A stretch of DNA of 22,889 nt from UBA4744 sp035282865. GTDB taxonomy: Bacteria > Actinomycetota > Acidimicrobiia > Spongiisociales > UBA4744. The notes under the pieces are model-generated. The model was given only the letters and a program-made list of their open reading frames with translations. It was not told the DNA's origin and searched no databases. The position numbers were made by a program, and so were the translations under genes. Location: positions 1-22,889 of the forward strand of contig DATEVB010000254.1 of assembly GCA_035282865.1 (NCBI GenBank). Reading direction: 5' to 3'. This document shows, one piece after another, positions 14,026 to 21,682 of the stretch. The stretch's first letter is position 1; each line of letters opens with the position of its first letter.

Positions 14026-15360
14026 GTGGACTTCACACCCCATACAGACAAAGATGTGGCCTTCATGCTGGAGGCGCTCAGCTTGAGTGAACCGGCCGGA
14101 CTGTTTGCGCACCTACCTTCCGGGGCCCGGCTCGACCACGACCCCGGTCTACCCGAATCAATGTCCGAACTCGAAGTCATGAACATGGTGGACGCTCTGG
14201 CGAAGCGGAACCGCTCGGACCTCATCTGTTTCGCCGGCGGAGGCTATTACGACCACTACCTTCCGCCGGTGGTGAGCGCGCTCACGATGCGGCCGGAGTT
14301 CGTCACCGCCTACACGCCCTACCAACCTGAGGTGTCGCAAGGAGTCCTGCAGGCATTGTTCGAGTTCCAATCGATGGTGTGCGAGATCACCGGGATGGAC
14401 GTAGCCAATGCCTCGCTCTACGACGGAGCAACTGGCGCGGTCGAGGCCGTCAATCTGGCGGTTGCCGCCACCGGCCGGTCGGCCGTATGGGTGTCGCGAG
14501 GCGTCCATCCACGGACCCGGGAGACCATCGCCACGTTTGCATCCGCCCGTGGTATCGAGGTGGTCGAGCACAACCTGGTCGACGGGAAGACGGCATGGGA
14601 CGATTCGGCCGAACCTGCCCCGGCGGCCGTCATCGTGGCCCAACCGAACTACCTCGGGGTTATCGAGGACTATGGCCGCGCTGAGGCGGTTGCCCATGCC
14701 GCAGGTGCTCTGGCGGTGGCGTCGGTCGATCCCATGACCCTCGGGGTGCTCCGCAACCCCGGTGAGGCAGGATACGACCTGGCGGTTGCGGAGGGCCAGC
14801 CACTGGGAAATCCGCTGTCATTCGGTGGCCCGGTAGTCGGCCTGTTTGCCACCACCGCCGCCCACGTCCGGCGCATACCGGGCCGCCTGGTCGGCAAGAC
14901 GGTCGACCGGGATGGCAACACCGCGTATGTCCTCACTCTGCGCGCCCGGGAACAGGACATCAGGCGGGCCAAGGCTTCATCGAACATTTGCACCAACCAG
15001 TCCCTCAACGCCCTGGCCGCGGCCATCCATCTTGCCTGGCTTGGTCCTCAAGGGCTGCGAGAGGTAGGCGAGCATTCGGCCCAGAAAGCCCACTACCTCG
15101 CCGATCGGCTGGTGGAACTACCCGGGGTCGAACTGGCCAATGGAGCGGCTTTTGTTCGCGAGTTCGCAATAACCCTTCCGGTCGATTCGGAGGGGGTCAT
15201 CAACGCCATGGCGGAGCGCGGTTTCCTAGCCGGGATCTCGCTGACCGGCGACTATCCCGACCTGCCTCGAAACATGGTGATAGCCGTGACGGAGAAACGA
15301 TCGAGGGCCGAACTGGACGGCTACGTGACGGCTTTGAAGGAGGTGCTTGCTCATGGCTGA
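14026..15360 (+). CDS. gcvPA: Glycine dehydrogenase (decarboxylating) subunit 1
   Basis: A 444-residue alpha subunit of the P protein, the PLP enzyme that decarboxylates glycine and loads the H protein. It matches the N-terminal half of a classical P protein and has the typical start FTPHTDKDVAFMLEAL, AGGGYYDHYLPPVV (about 66-79), YTPYQPEVSQGVLQALFEFQ and the ANASLYDGATG segment. The PLP-binding Lys is in the partner subunit, as expected. GTG 14026 is chosen over the in-frame GTG 14020 (which overlaps the gcvT stop) because GAGAGGA (14012-14018) lies 7 nt before it and the protein then begins MDFTPHT as in the family. It overlaps the next gene by 8 nt. Confidence 0.94.
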   Translation: MDFTPHTDKDVAFMLEALSLSEPAGLFAHLPSGARLDHDPGLPESMSELEVMNMVDALAKRNRSDLICFAGGGYYDHYLPPVVSALTMRPEFVTAYTPYQPEVSQGVLQALFEFQSMVCEITGMDVANASLYDGATGAVEAVNLAVAATGRSAVWVSRGVHPRTRETIATFASARGIEVVEHNLVDGKTAWDDSAEPAPAAVIVAQPNYLGVIEDYGRAEAVAHAAGALAVASVDPMTLGVLRNPGEAGYDLAVAEGQPLGNPLSFGGPVVGLFATTAAHVRRIPGRLVGKTVDRDGNTAYVLTLRAREQDIRRAKASSNICTNQSLNALAAAIHLAWLGPQGLREVGEHSAQKAHYLADRLVELPGVELANGAAFVREFAITLPVDSEGVINAMAERGFLAGISLTGDYPDLPRNMVIAVTEKRSRAELDGYVTALKEVLAHG

Positions 15361-16849
15361 ACCCGGCGGGTGCGCCTCATCGGCGCCGCTGGTCGGTGGC
15401 GACGCCGAACCGGCACTTTCTGAGTTCTCGAGCCCTGGTCGACGGGCATCGTCCTTTCCATCGCTCGACGTTCCCAACCGTCGGCTCGAGCTCCCCGAAG
15501 CTGTGAGCCGGGTGCCCCGTCTTCCGGAGGTTGCGGAACACGACCTGGTCATGCACTACACGCGTCTGGCCCACCGCAACTTTGCGGTTGATCTCGGCGC
15601 CTACCCGCTCGGGTCGTGCACGATGAAGTACAACCCGAAAGTGTGCGACTGGGCGGGGGCACATCCTGGCTTCGCCCGGCTCCATCCGACCACGCCGGCC
15701 CATCTGGTCCAAGGGGCGCTGGAGGTTCTCCTGGAGACCGAAAGAATCCTGTGTGACCTCACCGGCATGACGCGGGCTACCTTCCAACCGCCGGCGGGGG
15801 CCGCCGGCGAATTGACCGGATTGATGATCATGCGGGCCAACCATACGGCCAACGGCGACGCTCGCACCAAGATCCTGATCCCCGACTCGGCACACGGCAC
15901 CAACCCCGCCTCGGTCACTCTGTCCGGCTATGAGGCGGTTGAGGTGCCCTCGAACGACCGGGGCATGGTCGATCTGGCCGCGCTGCAGCGGGCGCTCGAT
16001 GATCAGGTGGCGGGCCTGATGCTCACCAACCCGAACACGCTGGGCTTGTTCGAAGAAGAAATCATCGAGATTGCCGAAGCGGTTCATGAGGTCGGTGGCC
16101 TGCTCTACTACGACGGAGCCAATCTCAACGCCATCATGGGTATCGCCCGGCCGGGGGACATGGGGTTCGACATCGTGCATTCGAACCTGCACAAGACCTT
16201 CGCTACTCCGCACGGTGGTGGGGGCCCGGGGGCCGGACCGGTGGCGGTGAGTGGCAACCTGGTGCGCTACCTGCCCGGCCCTCTCCCGGTCCGGGAGGAA
16301 GGAGGGAATATCGGATGGGAGATGCCATCGGCCAGCATCGGAAGGGTGCATGGGCAACATGGCAATTTCCTCGTGGTCCTGCGTGCCCTGGTGTACATGC
16401 GGGCGCTCGGTGGCGAGGGGTTGCGTCGGGTCGCAGAACGGGCAGTGCTCAACGCCCGCTACCTGGAACATCTACTCGGCGAACGTTACGACCTACCGTA
16501 TCCGAGCATCTGTATGCACGAGTTCGTCACGTCGGCCAAGTCGATCAAACATGACACGGGGGTTCGGGCGATGGATATCGCCAAGGCTCTCCTGGACCGC
16601 GGGTACCATGCCCCGACGGTCTACTTTCCCCTCATCGTCGACGAAGCGCTGATGATCGAACCGACCGAGACACAATCGCGAGAGACCATCGAAGCCTTAG
16701 CGGCGGCCCTGGTCGAGATTGCCGAGCTGGCATACCGGGACGCCGAAGCCGTGAAAGAGGCTCCGCTGCGGACCCCGGTCCACCGACCGGATGACGCCCG
16801 GGCGGCTCGCAACCTTCAGGTGACCTGGGCCGGCCGCAGAGAGGAGTGA
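15353..16849 (+). CDS. gcvPB: Glycine dehydrogenase (decarboxylating) subunit 2
   Basis: A 498-residue beta subunit of the P protein carrying the cofactor. The PLP Lys is Lys281 in HSNLHKTFATPHGGGGPG (277-294). Other family segments are YPLGSCTMKYNPK (84-96), FQPPAGAAGELTGLMIM (144-160), DSAHGTNPAS (178-187) and YYDGANLNAIMG (252-263). It acts as a heterotetramer with subunit 1. ATG 15353 has AAGGAGG (15337-15343) 9 nt upstream; an in-frame TTG 15347 is too close to it. A split P protein is usual in Firmicutes, Thermus and archaea, whereas mycobacteria have a single fused chain. The first 25 residues are longer and less conserved than usual. Confidence 0.95.
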   Translation: MAEPGGCASSAPLVGGDAEPALSEFSSPGRRASSFPSLDVPNRRLELPEAVSRVPRLPEVAEHDLVMHYTRLAHRNFAVDLGAYPLGSCTMKYNPKVCDWAGAHPGFARLHPTTPAHLVQGALEVLLETERILCDLTGMTRATFQPPAGAAGELTGLMIMRANHTANGDARTKILIPDSAHGTNPASVTLSGYEAVEVPSNDRGMVDLAALQRALDDQVAGLMLTNPNTLGLFEEEIIEIAEAVHEVGGLLYYDGANLNAIMGIARPGDMGFDIVHSNLHKTFATPHGGGGPGAGPVAVSGNLVRYLPGPLPVREEGGNIGWEMPSASIGRVHGQHGNFLVVLRALVYMRALGGEGLRRVAERAVLNARYLEHLLGERYDLPYPSICMHEFVTSAKSIKHDTGVRAMDIAKALLDRGYHAPTVYFPLIVDEALMIEPTETQSRETIEALAAALVEIAELAYRDAEAVKEAPLRTPVHRPDDARAARNLQVTWAGRREE

Positions 16850-16851
16850 CC

Positions 16852-17673
16852 ATGGTCAAAGCCATCAATGAGATCGCAACCTCGGCTTCCGGCCAACGGC
16901 AACTCCGGAGACACTGGTCCGGCGACGCAGCACCCTGGGCAACCGTGCTGATCGTGCACGGCGCCGGCGAGCACAGCGCCCGGTACGATCACGTCGCCGT
17001 CCAGATGGCCGAGGCGGGCCTCGACGTGCACAGCTTCGACTGGGTCGGCCACGGTGGGTCGGGAGGGATTCGCTGGCACGTCGATGCATACGAGACCTAC
17101 TACGACGATCTGGCCGAGCGAATCGCCTCCACCCGCGCGCCGAACATTCCGCTTGTGTTGTATGGGCACTCGATGGGTGGGCTCATTTCCCTCGGGTACT
17201 GCCTGTTCAGAAGCGACCTCCCCGACCTGCTGGTCGCGACATCGCCCTGGTTGGAGACAGCGGCACCCGCCTTGCTCAAAGCGGTGGTGCCGTTTCTGGC
17301 CAAGATCGCCCCACGCCTGCGCCTCGACGGTGGCCTCAAAGGCGAGCAACTGGCCCGCGACCCCGCAGTGGGCGAGGCCTATTTCGCCGATCCGCTGGTC
17401 GAAACCAAAACCACCGCGGCGTGGGGCGCTGCCAGTTTGCGCGAGCAGGCCCGGGTACGGGCCGACTTGAGCAAACTCACCGTTCCGGTGTTCCTGGTGC
17501 ACGGTGGTGCCGACACCATCGCCCCGCCCCGCGCCAGCGCGCCGATCGGAGATTTGGCGAGCGCCGAGCGCCGCCTTTACCCATCGCTACGACATGAGAC
17601 CCACAACGAACCCGAAGGACCGGAAGTGGTCGCTGCCATCATCGAGTGGCTGAGACGGCGAGTTTCGGACTAG
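16852..17673 (+). CDS. Alpha/beta hydrolase, monoacylglycerol lipase-like
   Basis: A 273-residue serine hydrolase. It shows the oxyanion-hole strand VLIVHGAGEHSARYDHVA (33-50), the FDWVGHGGSGG segment, the nucleophile elbow GHSMGG with Ser107, the acid in HGGADTIAPP (Asp221) and the probable catalytic His248 in LRHETHNEPE. This layout is that of monoacylglycerol lipases and lysophospholipases (Hydrolase_4). No signal peptide is present, so it is cytoplasmic. ATG 16852 lies 5 nt after GAGGAG (16841-16846); GTG 16846 overlaps the gcvPB stop and is an alternative. It is the last gene of the glycine cleavage operon, although no metabolic link to glycine is known to me. Its stop shares the CTAG at 17670-17673 with the convergent gene. 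Confidence 0.85.
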   Translation: MVKAINEIATSASGQRQLRRHWSGDAAPWATVLIVHGAGEHSARYDHVAVQMAEAGLDVHSFDWVGHGGSGGIRWHVDAYETYYDDLAERIASTRAPNIPLVLYGHSMGGLISLGYCLFRSDLPDLLVATSPWLETAAPALLKAVVPFLAKIAPRLRLDGGLKGEQLARDPAVGEAYFADPLVETKTTAAWGAASLREQARVRADLSKLTVPVFLVHGGADTIAPPRASAPIGDLASAERRLYPSLRHETHNEPEGPEVVAAIIEWLRRRVSD

Positions 17674-18123
17674 CGAACCGCCATCTCATACCCGGGGCGG
17701 ATCCGCTCGGTGAGCAGACGTTCTTTAGTCGGCAGCGAGCAGAAAGCAGCCATCATGGCTCGCTCGGTGACCTGTTCCAGGTCCCGGATGGTGAGCCCGT
17801 GGTGCTCGGCAACCAGCGCAAACTCGTTAGACATCGACGTCCTACTCATCACTCGGTTGTCCGTGTTGAGCGTGATCGCGAACCCGGCACGATGTAATGC
17901 TCCTACCGGGTGGTCGCTTGGTGCGTGTGGAATGGCGGAAGGATTCGAGATAGCTCTCCAGGGATTCTGATTCTCCCTGATCGAACCATTCGGTCAAACC
18001 GTCGGCGTCGGTGGTGGGCAGGTCACGATAGCCGTATTCGGAGGCGAGTTCGAGAATGGTGTCGACCCGTAGGCTGCCGTCGAGATGTTCGTGGAGAAGG
18101 ACTTCCGGGAACACCGTGTACAT
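17670..18123 (-). pseudogene. add: Adenosine deaminase remnant with internal deletion and frameshift
   Basis: On the minus strand, ATG 18123 opens an adenosine-deaminase N-terminus with the zinc-binding pair in LLHEHLDGSLR, continuing to SLESYLESF (ending at 17938). The frame then turns to unrelated sequence and stops at 17842. In another frame, from about 17920 to the stop at 17670-17672, the enzyme's C-terminus is clear: SDHPVGALHRAGFAITLNTD, then NRVMSRTSMSNEF and the final helices (residue count about 83). Only about 62 plus 83 of the roughly 350 residues of the family remain, so about 200 central residues, including most of the active site, are gone and the halves are out of frame. It cannot make an active enzyme. 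It lies 9 nt behind the GNAT gene, probably in the same transcript. Confidence 0.82.
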
Positions 18124-18132
18124 CGAGCCAGG

Positions 18133-18654
18133 TTATCCCAGAAACCCGGCGGCGGGGCGACGCTCGCCCGTGACCGGATGAAGACCGGCGCCCAGCCACC
18201 AGCGGCGTTCGACGATGCGTTCCCCGAACAGGGTTACCTGGATCGTTTCTCCCGGCACGAACCCCTTGGCCTCGAAGAAACTCTCCGCGGCGTCGCTGCC
18301 CAGCACCACATCGGCAATGATCGGCAACGGAGGCGCCAACGAGCGTATCCATTCGAATAGCATTCCGGCCGCTCCCCGCCTCCGATAGGCGCGGTGGGTG
18401 CAGAGGGCGCTGATCACGATCTGATCGTCCTCGATGAAGGCGTCGGCGAAGGCGATGATCTGGCCCTCTTCGAGAACCAGGTAGATGGGATGGTCCTCCC
18501 AACGCTGGCGCAGTGCCGCCGGCGAGTATGCGGCCTCGATCCACGCCGAAACGGTACGCCCCTTGAGCAACCCGGCGTACGCGGCTCGCCAGGACCCCTC
18601 GGCGATAACAGCCACCTCAACGAGGTCGGCAGGCTCGGCCCTACGGATGATCAC
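18133..18654 (-). CDS. GNAT-family N-acetyltransferase
   Basis: A 173-residue protein of the Gcn5-related acetyltransferase fold. It begins IIRRAEPADLVEVAVIAEGSW, as many members do, and has a beta-strand segment (IIAFADAFIEDDQIVISALC) followed by the acetyl-CoA pyrophosphate loop R91-x-x-G94-x-A96 in the stretch HRAYRRRGAAGML (87-99). The C-terminal part (SFFEAKGFVPGETIQV) is also typical. The substrate cannot be told. The start is GTG 18654, preceded at 7 nt by a TAGGTT -10 box, so it is probably leaderless. It is divergent from the YajQ gene across 84 nt and lies upstream of the adenosine deaminase remnant. Confidence 0.85.
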   Translation of the reverse strand: MIIRRAEPADLVEVAVIAEGSWRAAYAGLLKGRTVSAWIEAAYSPAALRQRWEDHPIYLVLEEGQIIAFADAFIEDDQIVISALCTHRAYRRRGAAGMLFEWIRSLAPPLPIIADVVLGSDAAESFFEAKGFVPGETIQVTLFGERIVERRWWLGAGLHPVTGERRPAAGFLG

Positions 18655-18661
18655 CCATCAC

Positions 18662-18667
18662 AACCTA
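18662..18667 (-). promoter_or_regulatory. -10 box for a leaderless start (GNAT gene)
   Basis: Read on the minus strand, TAGGTT is followed by 7 nt and the GTG at 18654. It forms a divergent pair with the YajQ -10 box about 60 nt away. Confidence 0.4.
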
Positions 18668-18725
18668 CTCCCGTCCGGCCGGGGCGTCTCAAGGCTGAAC
18701 CTGGCCCAATCCCGCATCGATGCAC

Positions 18726-18731
18726 TAACGT
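18726..18731 (+). promoter_or_regulatory. -10 box for a leaderless start (yajQ)
   Basis: TAACGT is followed by 7 nt and ATG 18739. No purine-rich ribosome site is present in front of this ATG, which supports a leaderless transcript. Confidence 0.45.
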
Positions 18732-18738
18732 CGTCACC

Positions 18739-19224
18739 ATGCCCAGTTTCGATGTTGTCTCAGAAGTCGACATGCAGGAAGTACGCAACGCCGTCGACCA
18801 GACGGCCCGCGAAACACGGACCCGGTACGACTTCAAGGGAACCGAGACCGAGGTGCGTCTCACCGATGATGGGATCGTGCTCGAGTCCGCGTCGGAAACT
18901 CGCCTCGAAGCTGCCGTGGTCGTCCTGAACGAGAAACTCGTGCGGCGCCGGGTGTCGCTCAAGTCGTTATCCGGCGGGGCGCCCAAAGAGGTCGGTGGGG
19001 CCCGCTTCCGAGCCGTCTTCTTCCTCAACCAGGGGATTGATCAGGATGCTGCCCGGGAGTTGGCCAAACTGGTGCGGGATCTCAAACTGAAGGTGCAGGC
19101 TCAGGTGCACGGTGACCGGGTGCGGGTGACCGGCAAGAATCGCGACGACTTGCAGCAGGTGATCGCCGCCTTCAAGGACCTCGACTTCAAGCTGCCGCTG
19201 CAATACGTGAACTACCGCGATTAG
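18739..19224 (+). CDS. yajQ: YajQ-family nucleotide-binding protein
   Basis: A 161-residue cytoplasmic protein, full length for the family. It starts with the hallmark PSFDVVSEVDMQEVRNAVDQ and contains RYDFKGTETEV (29-39), SVSLKSL-like VSLKSLSGG, and the final segment DLQQVIAAFKDLDFKLPLQY. YajQ proteins have two RNA-recognition-like ferredoxin folds and bind nucleotides; a Xanthomonas member is a c-di-GMP effector. The role in actinobacteria is not established. The frame is open far upstream (to 18394), but that part overlaps the GNAT promoter and gene on the other strand and has no homology-like pattern. ATG 18739 gives the conserved N-terminus and has a -10 box at leaderless distance. Confidence 0.93.
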   Translation: MPSFDVVSEVDMQEVRNAVDQTARETRTRYDFKGTETEVRLTDDGIVLESASETRLEAAVVVLNEKLVRRRVSLKSLSGGAPKEVGGARFRAVFFLNQGIDQDAARELAKLVRDLKLKVQAQVHGDRVRVTGKNRDDLQQVIAAFKDLDFKLPLQYVNYRD

Positions 19225-19310
19225 CCGGACAAGGGCACGCCGGATGCCGGGCCGGGAGCCGAGATCATCGGGTACGCCAAGTGGGCTTTCTGAGAGCGCA
19301 CCCCTCGTGG

Positions 19311-19316
19311 CAAGAT
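19311..19316 (+). promoter_or_regulatory. Weak -10 box for a leaderless start (yqgE)
   Basis: CAAGAT differs from TANNNT at the first base, but is placed exactly 6 nt before ATG 19323, as at the neighbouring genes. No ribosome site is present. Confidence 0.3.
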
Positions 19317-19322
19317 GGACAC

Positions 19323-19874
19323 ATGAGCGAGCACCTCACCGGCAGGTTGCTGGTAGCCGTTCCACACATGCTCGACCCGAACTTCTTCCGGACGGTTGTG
19401 CTGATCTGTGATCACAACCAGCAGGGAGCCCTCGGCCTGATCGTCAACCGGCCGACCGAAGCCGAGGTGTTTGCTTACCTGCCCGGTTGGCTGCATCTCA
19501 TCGCCGAACCGGCCGTCGTTTTCGAAGGTGGACCCGTCCAGCGTGAGGTAGCCGTCGGACTGGCCAGAAGCTCGGCGGACCGGCGGGTGGTCGGGTTCAC
19601 CACCATCGTCAATGGCGTGGGGTTGCTGGATCTGGAGTCCGATCCTGCCGAGGCCGCCGGCCTCGAGGCCGTCAGGGTCTTCAGTGGTTACGCGGGATGG
19701 GAGGCCGGACAACTCGAGGGCGAGATCGCCGAAGGTGGGTGGTTCGTCGTCCCCTCACAACCAGAAGATGGGTTCGTTGCGGAACCCGAAGGCCTGTGGA
19801 GCGAGATCCTTACCAGACAGGGAGGACGGCTGGCGGTCTACGCCAACTTCCCGTTCGATCCGAGCCTGAACTGA
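19323..19874 (+). CDS. YqgE/AlgH family protein (DUF179)
   Basis: A 183-residue protein of normal length for the family. Conserved stretches are GRLLVAVPHMLDPNFFRTVVLICDHN (here GRLLVAVPHMLDPNFF, 7-22), GALGLIVNRPTE (35-46), VFEGGPVQRE (66-75), and the segment VRVFSGYAGWEAGQLEGEI. The family is widespread but its biochemical role is unclear; AlgH affects alginate and other traits in Pseudomonas. The start at 19323 is chosen because it gives the family's N-terminus and lies 6 nt behind a -10-like box. The gene is 98 nt after yajQ and 46 nt before rnhB, each apparently with its own promoter. Confidence 0.92.
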   Translation: MSEHLTGRLLVAVPHMLDPNFFRTVVLICDHNQQGALGLIVNRPTEAEVFAYLPGWLHLIAEPAVVFEGGPVQREVAVGLARSSADRRVVGFTTIVNGVGLLDLESDPAEAAGLEAVRVFSGYAGWEAGQLEGEIAEGGWFVVPSQPEDGFVAEPEGLWSEILTRQGGRLAVYANFPFDPSLN

Positions 19875-19908
19875 TTCCACAGTTACCGTGTCGCTCAATA
19901 GACCCGGG

Positions 19909-19914
19909 TATCCT
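19909..19914 (+). promoter_or_regulatory. -10 box for a leaderless GTG start (rnhB)
   Basis: TATCCT is followed by exactly 6 nt and GTG 19921. It is the same hexamer as in the transporter promoter at 730-735. It supports GTG 19921 over the in-frame GTG 19888 located upstream of the box. Confidence 0.5.
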
Positions 19915-19920
19915 CTCCAC

Positions 19921-20622
19921 GTGTCCAGCACCGTTCCTCGCCTTCGCCAGTCGCTCAAGACCCGTGTCCCCAACCTGGCGGTGGAACGTCGGATGTGGAA
20001 CATCGGGCACCAGACTGTCGTCGGAGTCGACGAGGTAGGACGTGGTGCCTGGGCAGGACCGATCAGCGTAGGAGCTGCCGTAGTGCCCAAAGACTCGCGG
20101 GTCTACAAGATCCGGGACTCCAAAATGCTCACCGAGAAGGAACGGGAGGCTCTCTTCGATCGGGTGGCCGACTGGTGTGTTGCCTGGTCGGTCGGGCATG
20201 CCAGCCACGAAGAATGCGACGAGTTGGGGATGTCGGCGGCGCAACGGCTGGCCGCCCGACGAGCCCTCGAGGGCCTGGGTATACGTCCCGATCGAGTGCT
20301 GATCGACGGTAACTGGGATTTCGTCGGCGGGGGAAACACCACCAAGATCGTCGGGGGCGACGCAACCACCGTCTCGATTTCTGCCGCGTCGGTGCTCGCC
20401 AAAGTCACCCGGGACCGGATCATGCGCGCAGAAGCGGAGCACTATCCGGCGTTCAATTTCGAAGGGAACAAGGGCTATCCGTGTCCCGTCCACAAGGCAG
20501 CACTGCAGGCGTGGGGACCAACAACCCTGCACCGCCGTTCGTGGGCCTTCATGGACGGTCTGATCTGGCCCGGAGTCCGCCGGCGTCGCCGACCCGATCC
20601 CCAAGGGACGCTGTTCGACTGA
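19921..20622 (+). CDS. rnhB: Ribonuclease HII
   Basis: A 233-residue endonuclease that cuts RNA in RNA-DNA hybrids and removes ribonucleotides from DNA. The catalytic acids are visible: Asp37 and Glu38 in VDEVGRGAWAGP, Asp129 in LIDGNWDF, and Asp147 in GGDATTVSISAASVLAKVTRD (146-166). The late KGYPCPVHKAALQAWGPTTLHRRSW block (shown in part: HKAALQAWGPTTLHRRSW) is typical. Residues 1-30 form an N-terminal extension before the catalytic core. The last residues, PQGTLFD, resemble a sliding-clamp-binding motif (Q-x-x-L-F). GTG 19921 is preferred because of the -10 box 6 nt before it. Confidence 0.94.
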   Translation: MSSTVPRLRQSLKTRVPNLAVERRMWNIGHQTVVGVDEVGRGAWAGPISVGAAVVPKDSRVYKIRDSKMLTEKEREALFDRVADWCVAWSVGHASHEECDELGMSAAQRLAARRALEGLGIRPDRVLIDGNWDFVGGGNTTKIVGGDATTVSISAASVLAKVTRDRIMRAEAEHYPAFNFEGNKGYPCPVHKAALQAWGPTTLHRRSWAFMDGLIWPGVRRRRRPDPQGTLFD

Positions 20623-20650
20623 TATCCGCTACATCTCAACACCTGGCCGG

Positions 20651-20656
20651 TACGCT
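20651..20656 (+). promoter_or_regulatory. -10 box upstream of the transglycosylase-like gene
   Basis: TACGCT lies 9 nt before ATG 20666, so the transcript would have a leader of about 2-3 nt or none. No ribosome site is visible before the ATG. Confidence 0.35.
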
Positions 20657-20665
20657 CCGGCCGAC

Positions 20666-21682
20666 ATGCGGACCCGACAAATCCTGCCGCTGGTTCTAGC
20701 GGGATTGCTGCTGCCGGCGGTGTTTTCTAGAGCCGTCCCCGGGGTCCGCGCCCAGACCGAGGTTGATCGGGCGACGGACGAGGTCGCTCGCGCCAAAGCA
20801 GAACGGGCGGAGGCCCAGCGGATGGTCGATGAGTGGGCCGACCGCCGCGGCACGGTGCAGGATCAGGTGATGGCTGCCTTGTTTTCGCTAGAACAGGCCA
20901 ACACCCAGCTGGAGCGAACCACATTCGAGCTCTTCGATCTCCGGGAAGAGGTCTTCGATGCGGAAGCCCGTGTTGGCCACCTGCGGGAGATCACGGAAAC
21001 CCGGGCCGTCGAGGCCTACATGAATAGCGCCGCCTCGAGTCTGTTCCCCATCTGGTCGGCTTCCAACTTCGAGCAGAGTGCCTTGTTAGAGGAGACGGCG
21101 GCATCCGCCCAACGGGCCAACTTGCTCGAAGTGGCCCACCTTGTCACGGAGAGAGATCACCTGGCGGAACTGCAGGACGGGTACCGGCGGAACCAGGCAC
21201 GACTGCGAATCCTACGCGAAGACATCGAGAGTCAAGGTCATGCCCTCCAACAACTCTTTGCGGTAGTGGACGCCGAGTATGCCTCGTCCTACGAAGGGCT
21301 GGAGGAAGCCGACGCCGGCTACCAGCGGGCGGTGAGCGAGCGGGAGGCCGCCCAACGCCGCCGGGCGGCTCGGGCCGGAGTCGAGCCGTGGCGGTCGCTG
21401 GTGCAGCAGCGTTTTCCGGAGGATCTGGTCGAGCAGGCGCTACGTGTCATGCGGTGCGAGAGCGGAGGCAATCCTGATGTGGTACATCCGGAGTCGGACG
21501 CCACGGGTCTCTTCCAGTTCCTCGCCGGCACCTGGGCGTTCGCGAGCGTCAACGCCGGATTCTCCGGGGCCAGCCGATTCGATGCTGAAGCCAACGTGGC
21601 CGCGGCCGCCTGGTTGGTTGGATACTCGATTCGAACCGGCCATCCGGGAGGGCCGTGGGGGCATTGGGTGTGCCAACCGTGA
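20666..21682 (+). CDS. Secreted coiled-coil protein with lytic transglycosylase-like domain
   Basis: A 338-residue exported protein. A signal peptide (hydrophobic core about residues 6-20, likely cut near VRAQ, 27-30) is followed by about 200 residues of predicted coiled coil rich in Glu, Arg, Ala and Gln (about 31-235). The C-terminal 90 residues form a Slt/Rpf-like lysozyme fold: FPEDLVEQALRVMRCESGGN with probable catalytic Glu265, then SDATGLFQFLAGTW (277-290). Cys264 and Cys336 could form a disulfide, as in related secreted domains. It would cleave or remodel peptidoglycan, with the coiled coil acting as a regulatory or docking arm as in CwlO/PcsB-type hydrolases (by analogy). It ends exactly where the convergent DUF4388 gene ends. 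Confidence 0.85.
   Translation: MRTRQILPLVLAGLLLPAVFSRAVPGVRAQTEVDRATDEVARAKAERAEAQRMVDEWADRRGTVQDQVMAALFSLEQANTQLERTTFELFDLREEVFDAEARVGHLREITETRAVEAYMNSAASSLFPIWSASNFEQSALLEETAASAQRANLLEVAHLVTERDHLAELQDGYRRNQARLRILREDIESQGHALQQLFAVVDAEYASSYEGLEEADAGYQRAVSEREAAQRRRAARAGVEPWRSLVQQRFPEDLVEQALRVMRCESGGNPDVVHPESDATGLFQFLAGTWAFASVNAGFSGASRFDAEANVAAAAWLVGYSIRTGHPGGPWGHWVCQP

Noticed and set aside
15377..16471. Long minus-strand open frame opposite gcvPB
   Set aside because: It mirrors the codon pattern of gcvPB, which carries all family motifs including the PLP Lys.
17910..18173. Plus-strand open frames across the adenosine deaminase remnant
   Set aside because: They are antisense to clear adenosine deaminase sequence and show no motif.
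18394..18738. Long N-terminal extension of YajQ
   Set aside because: The extension overlaps the GNAT gene and its promoter on the other strand. The conserved YajQ N-terminus begins at ATG 18739.
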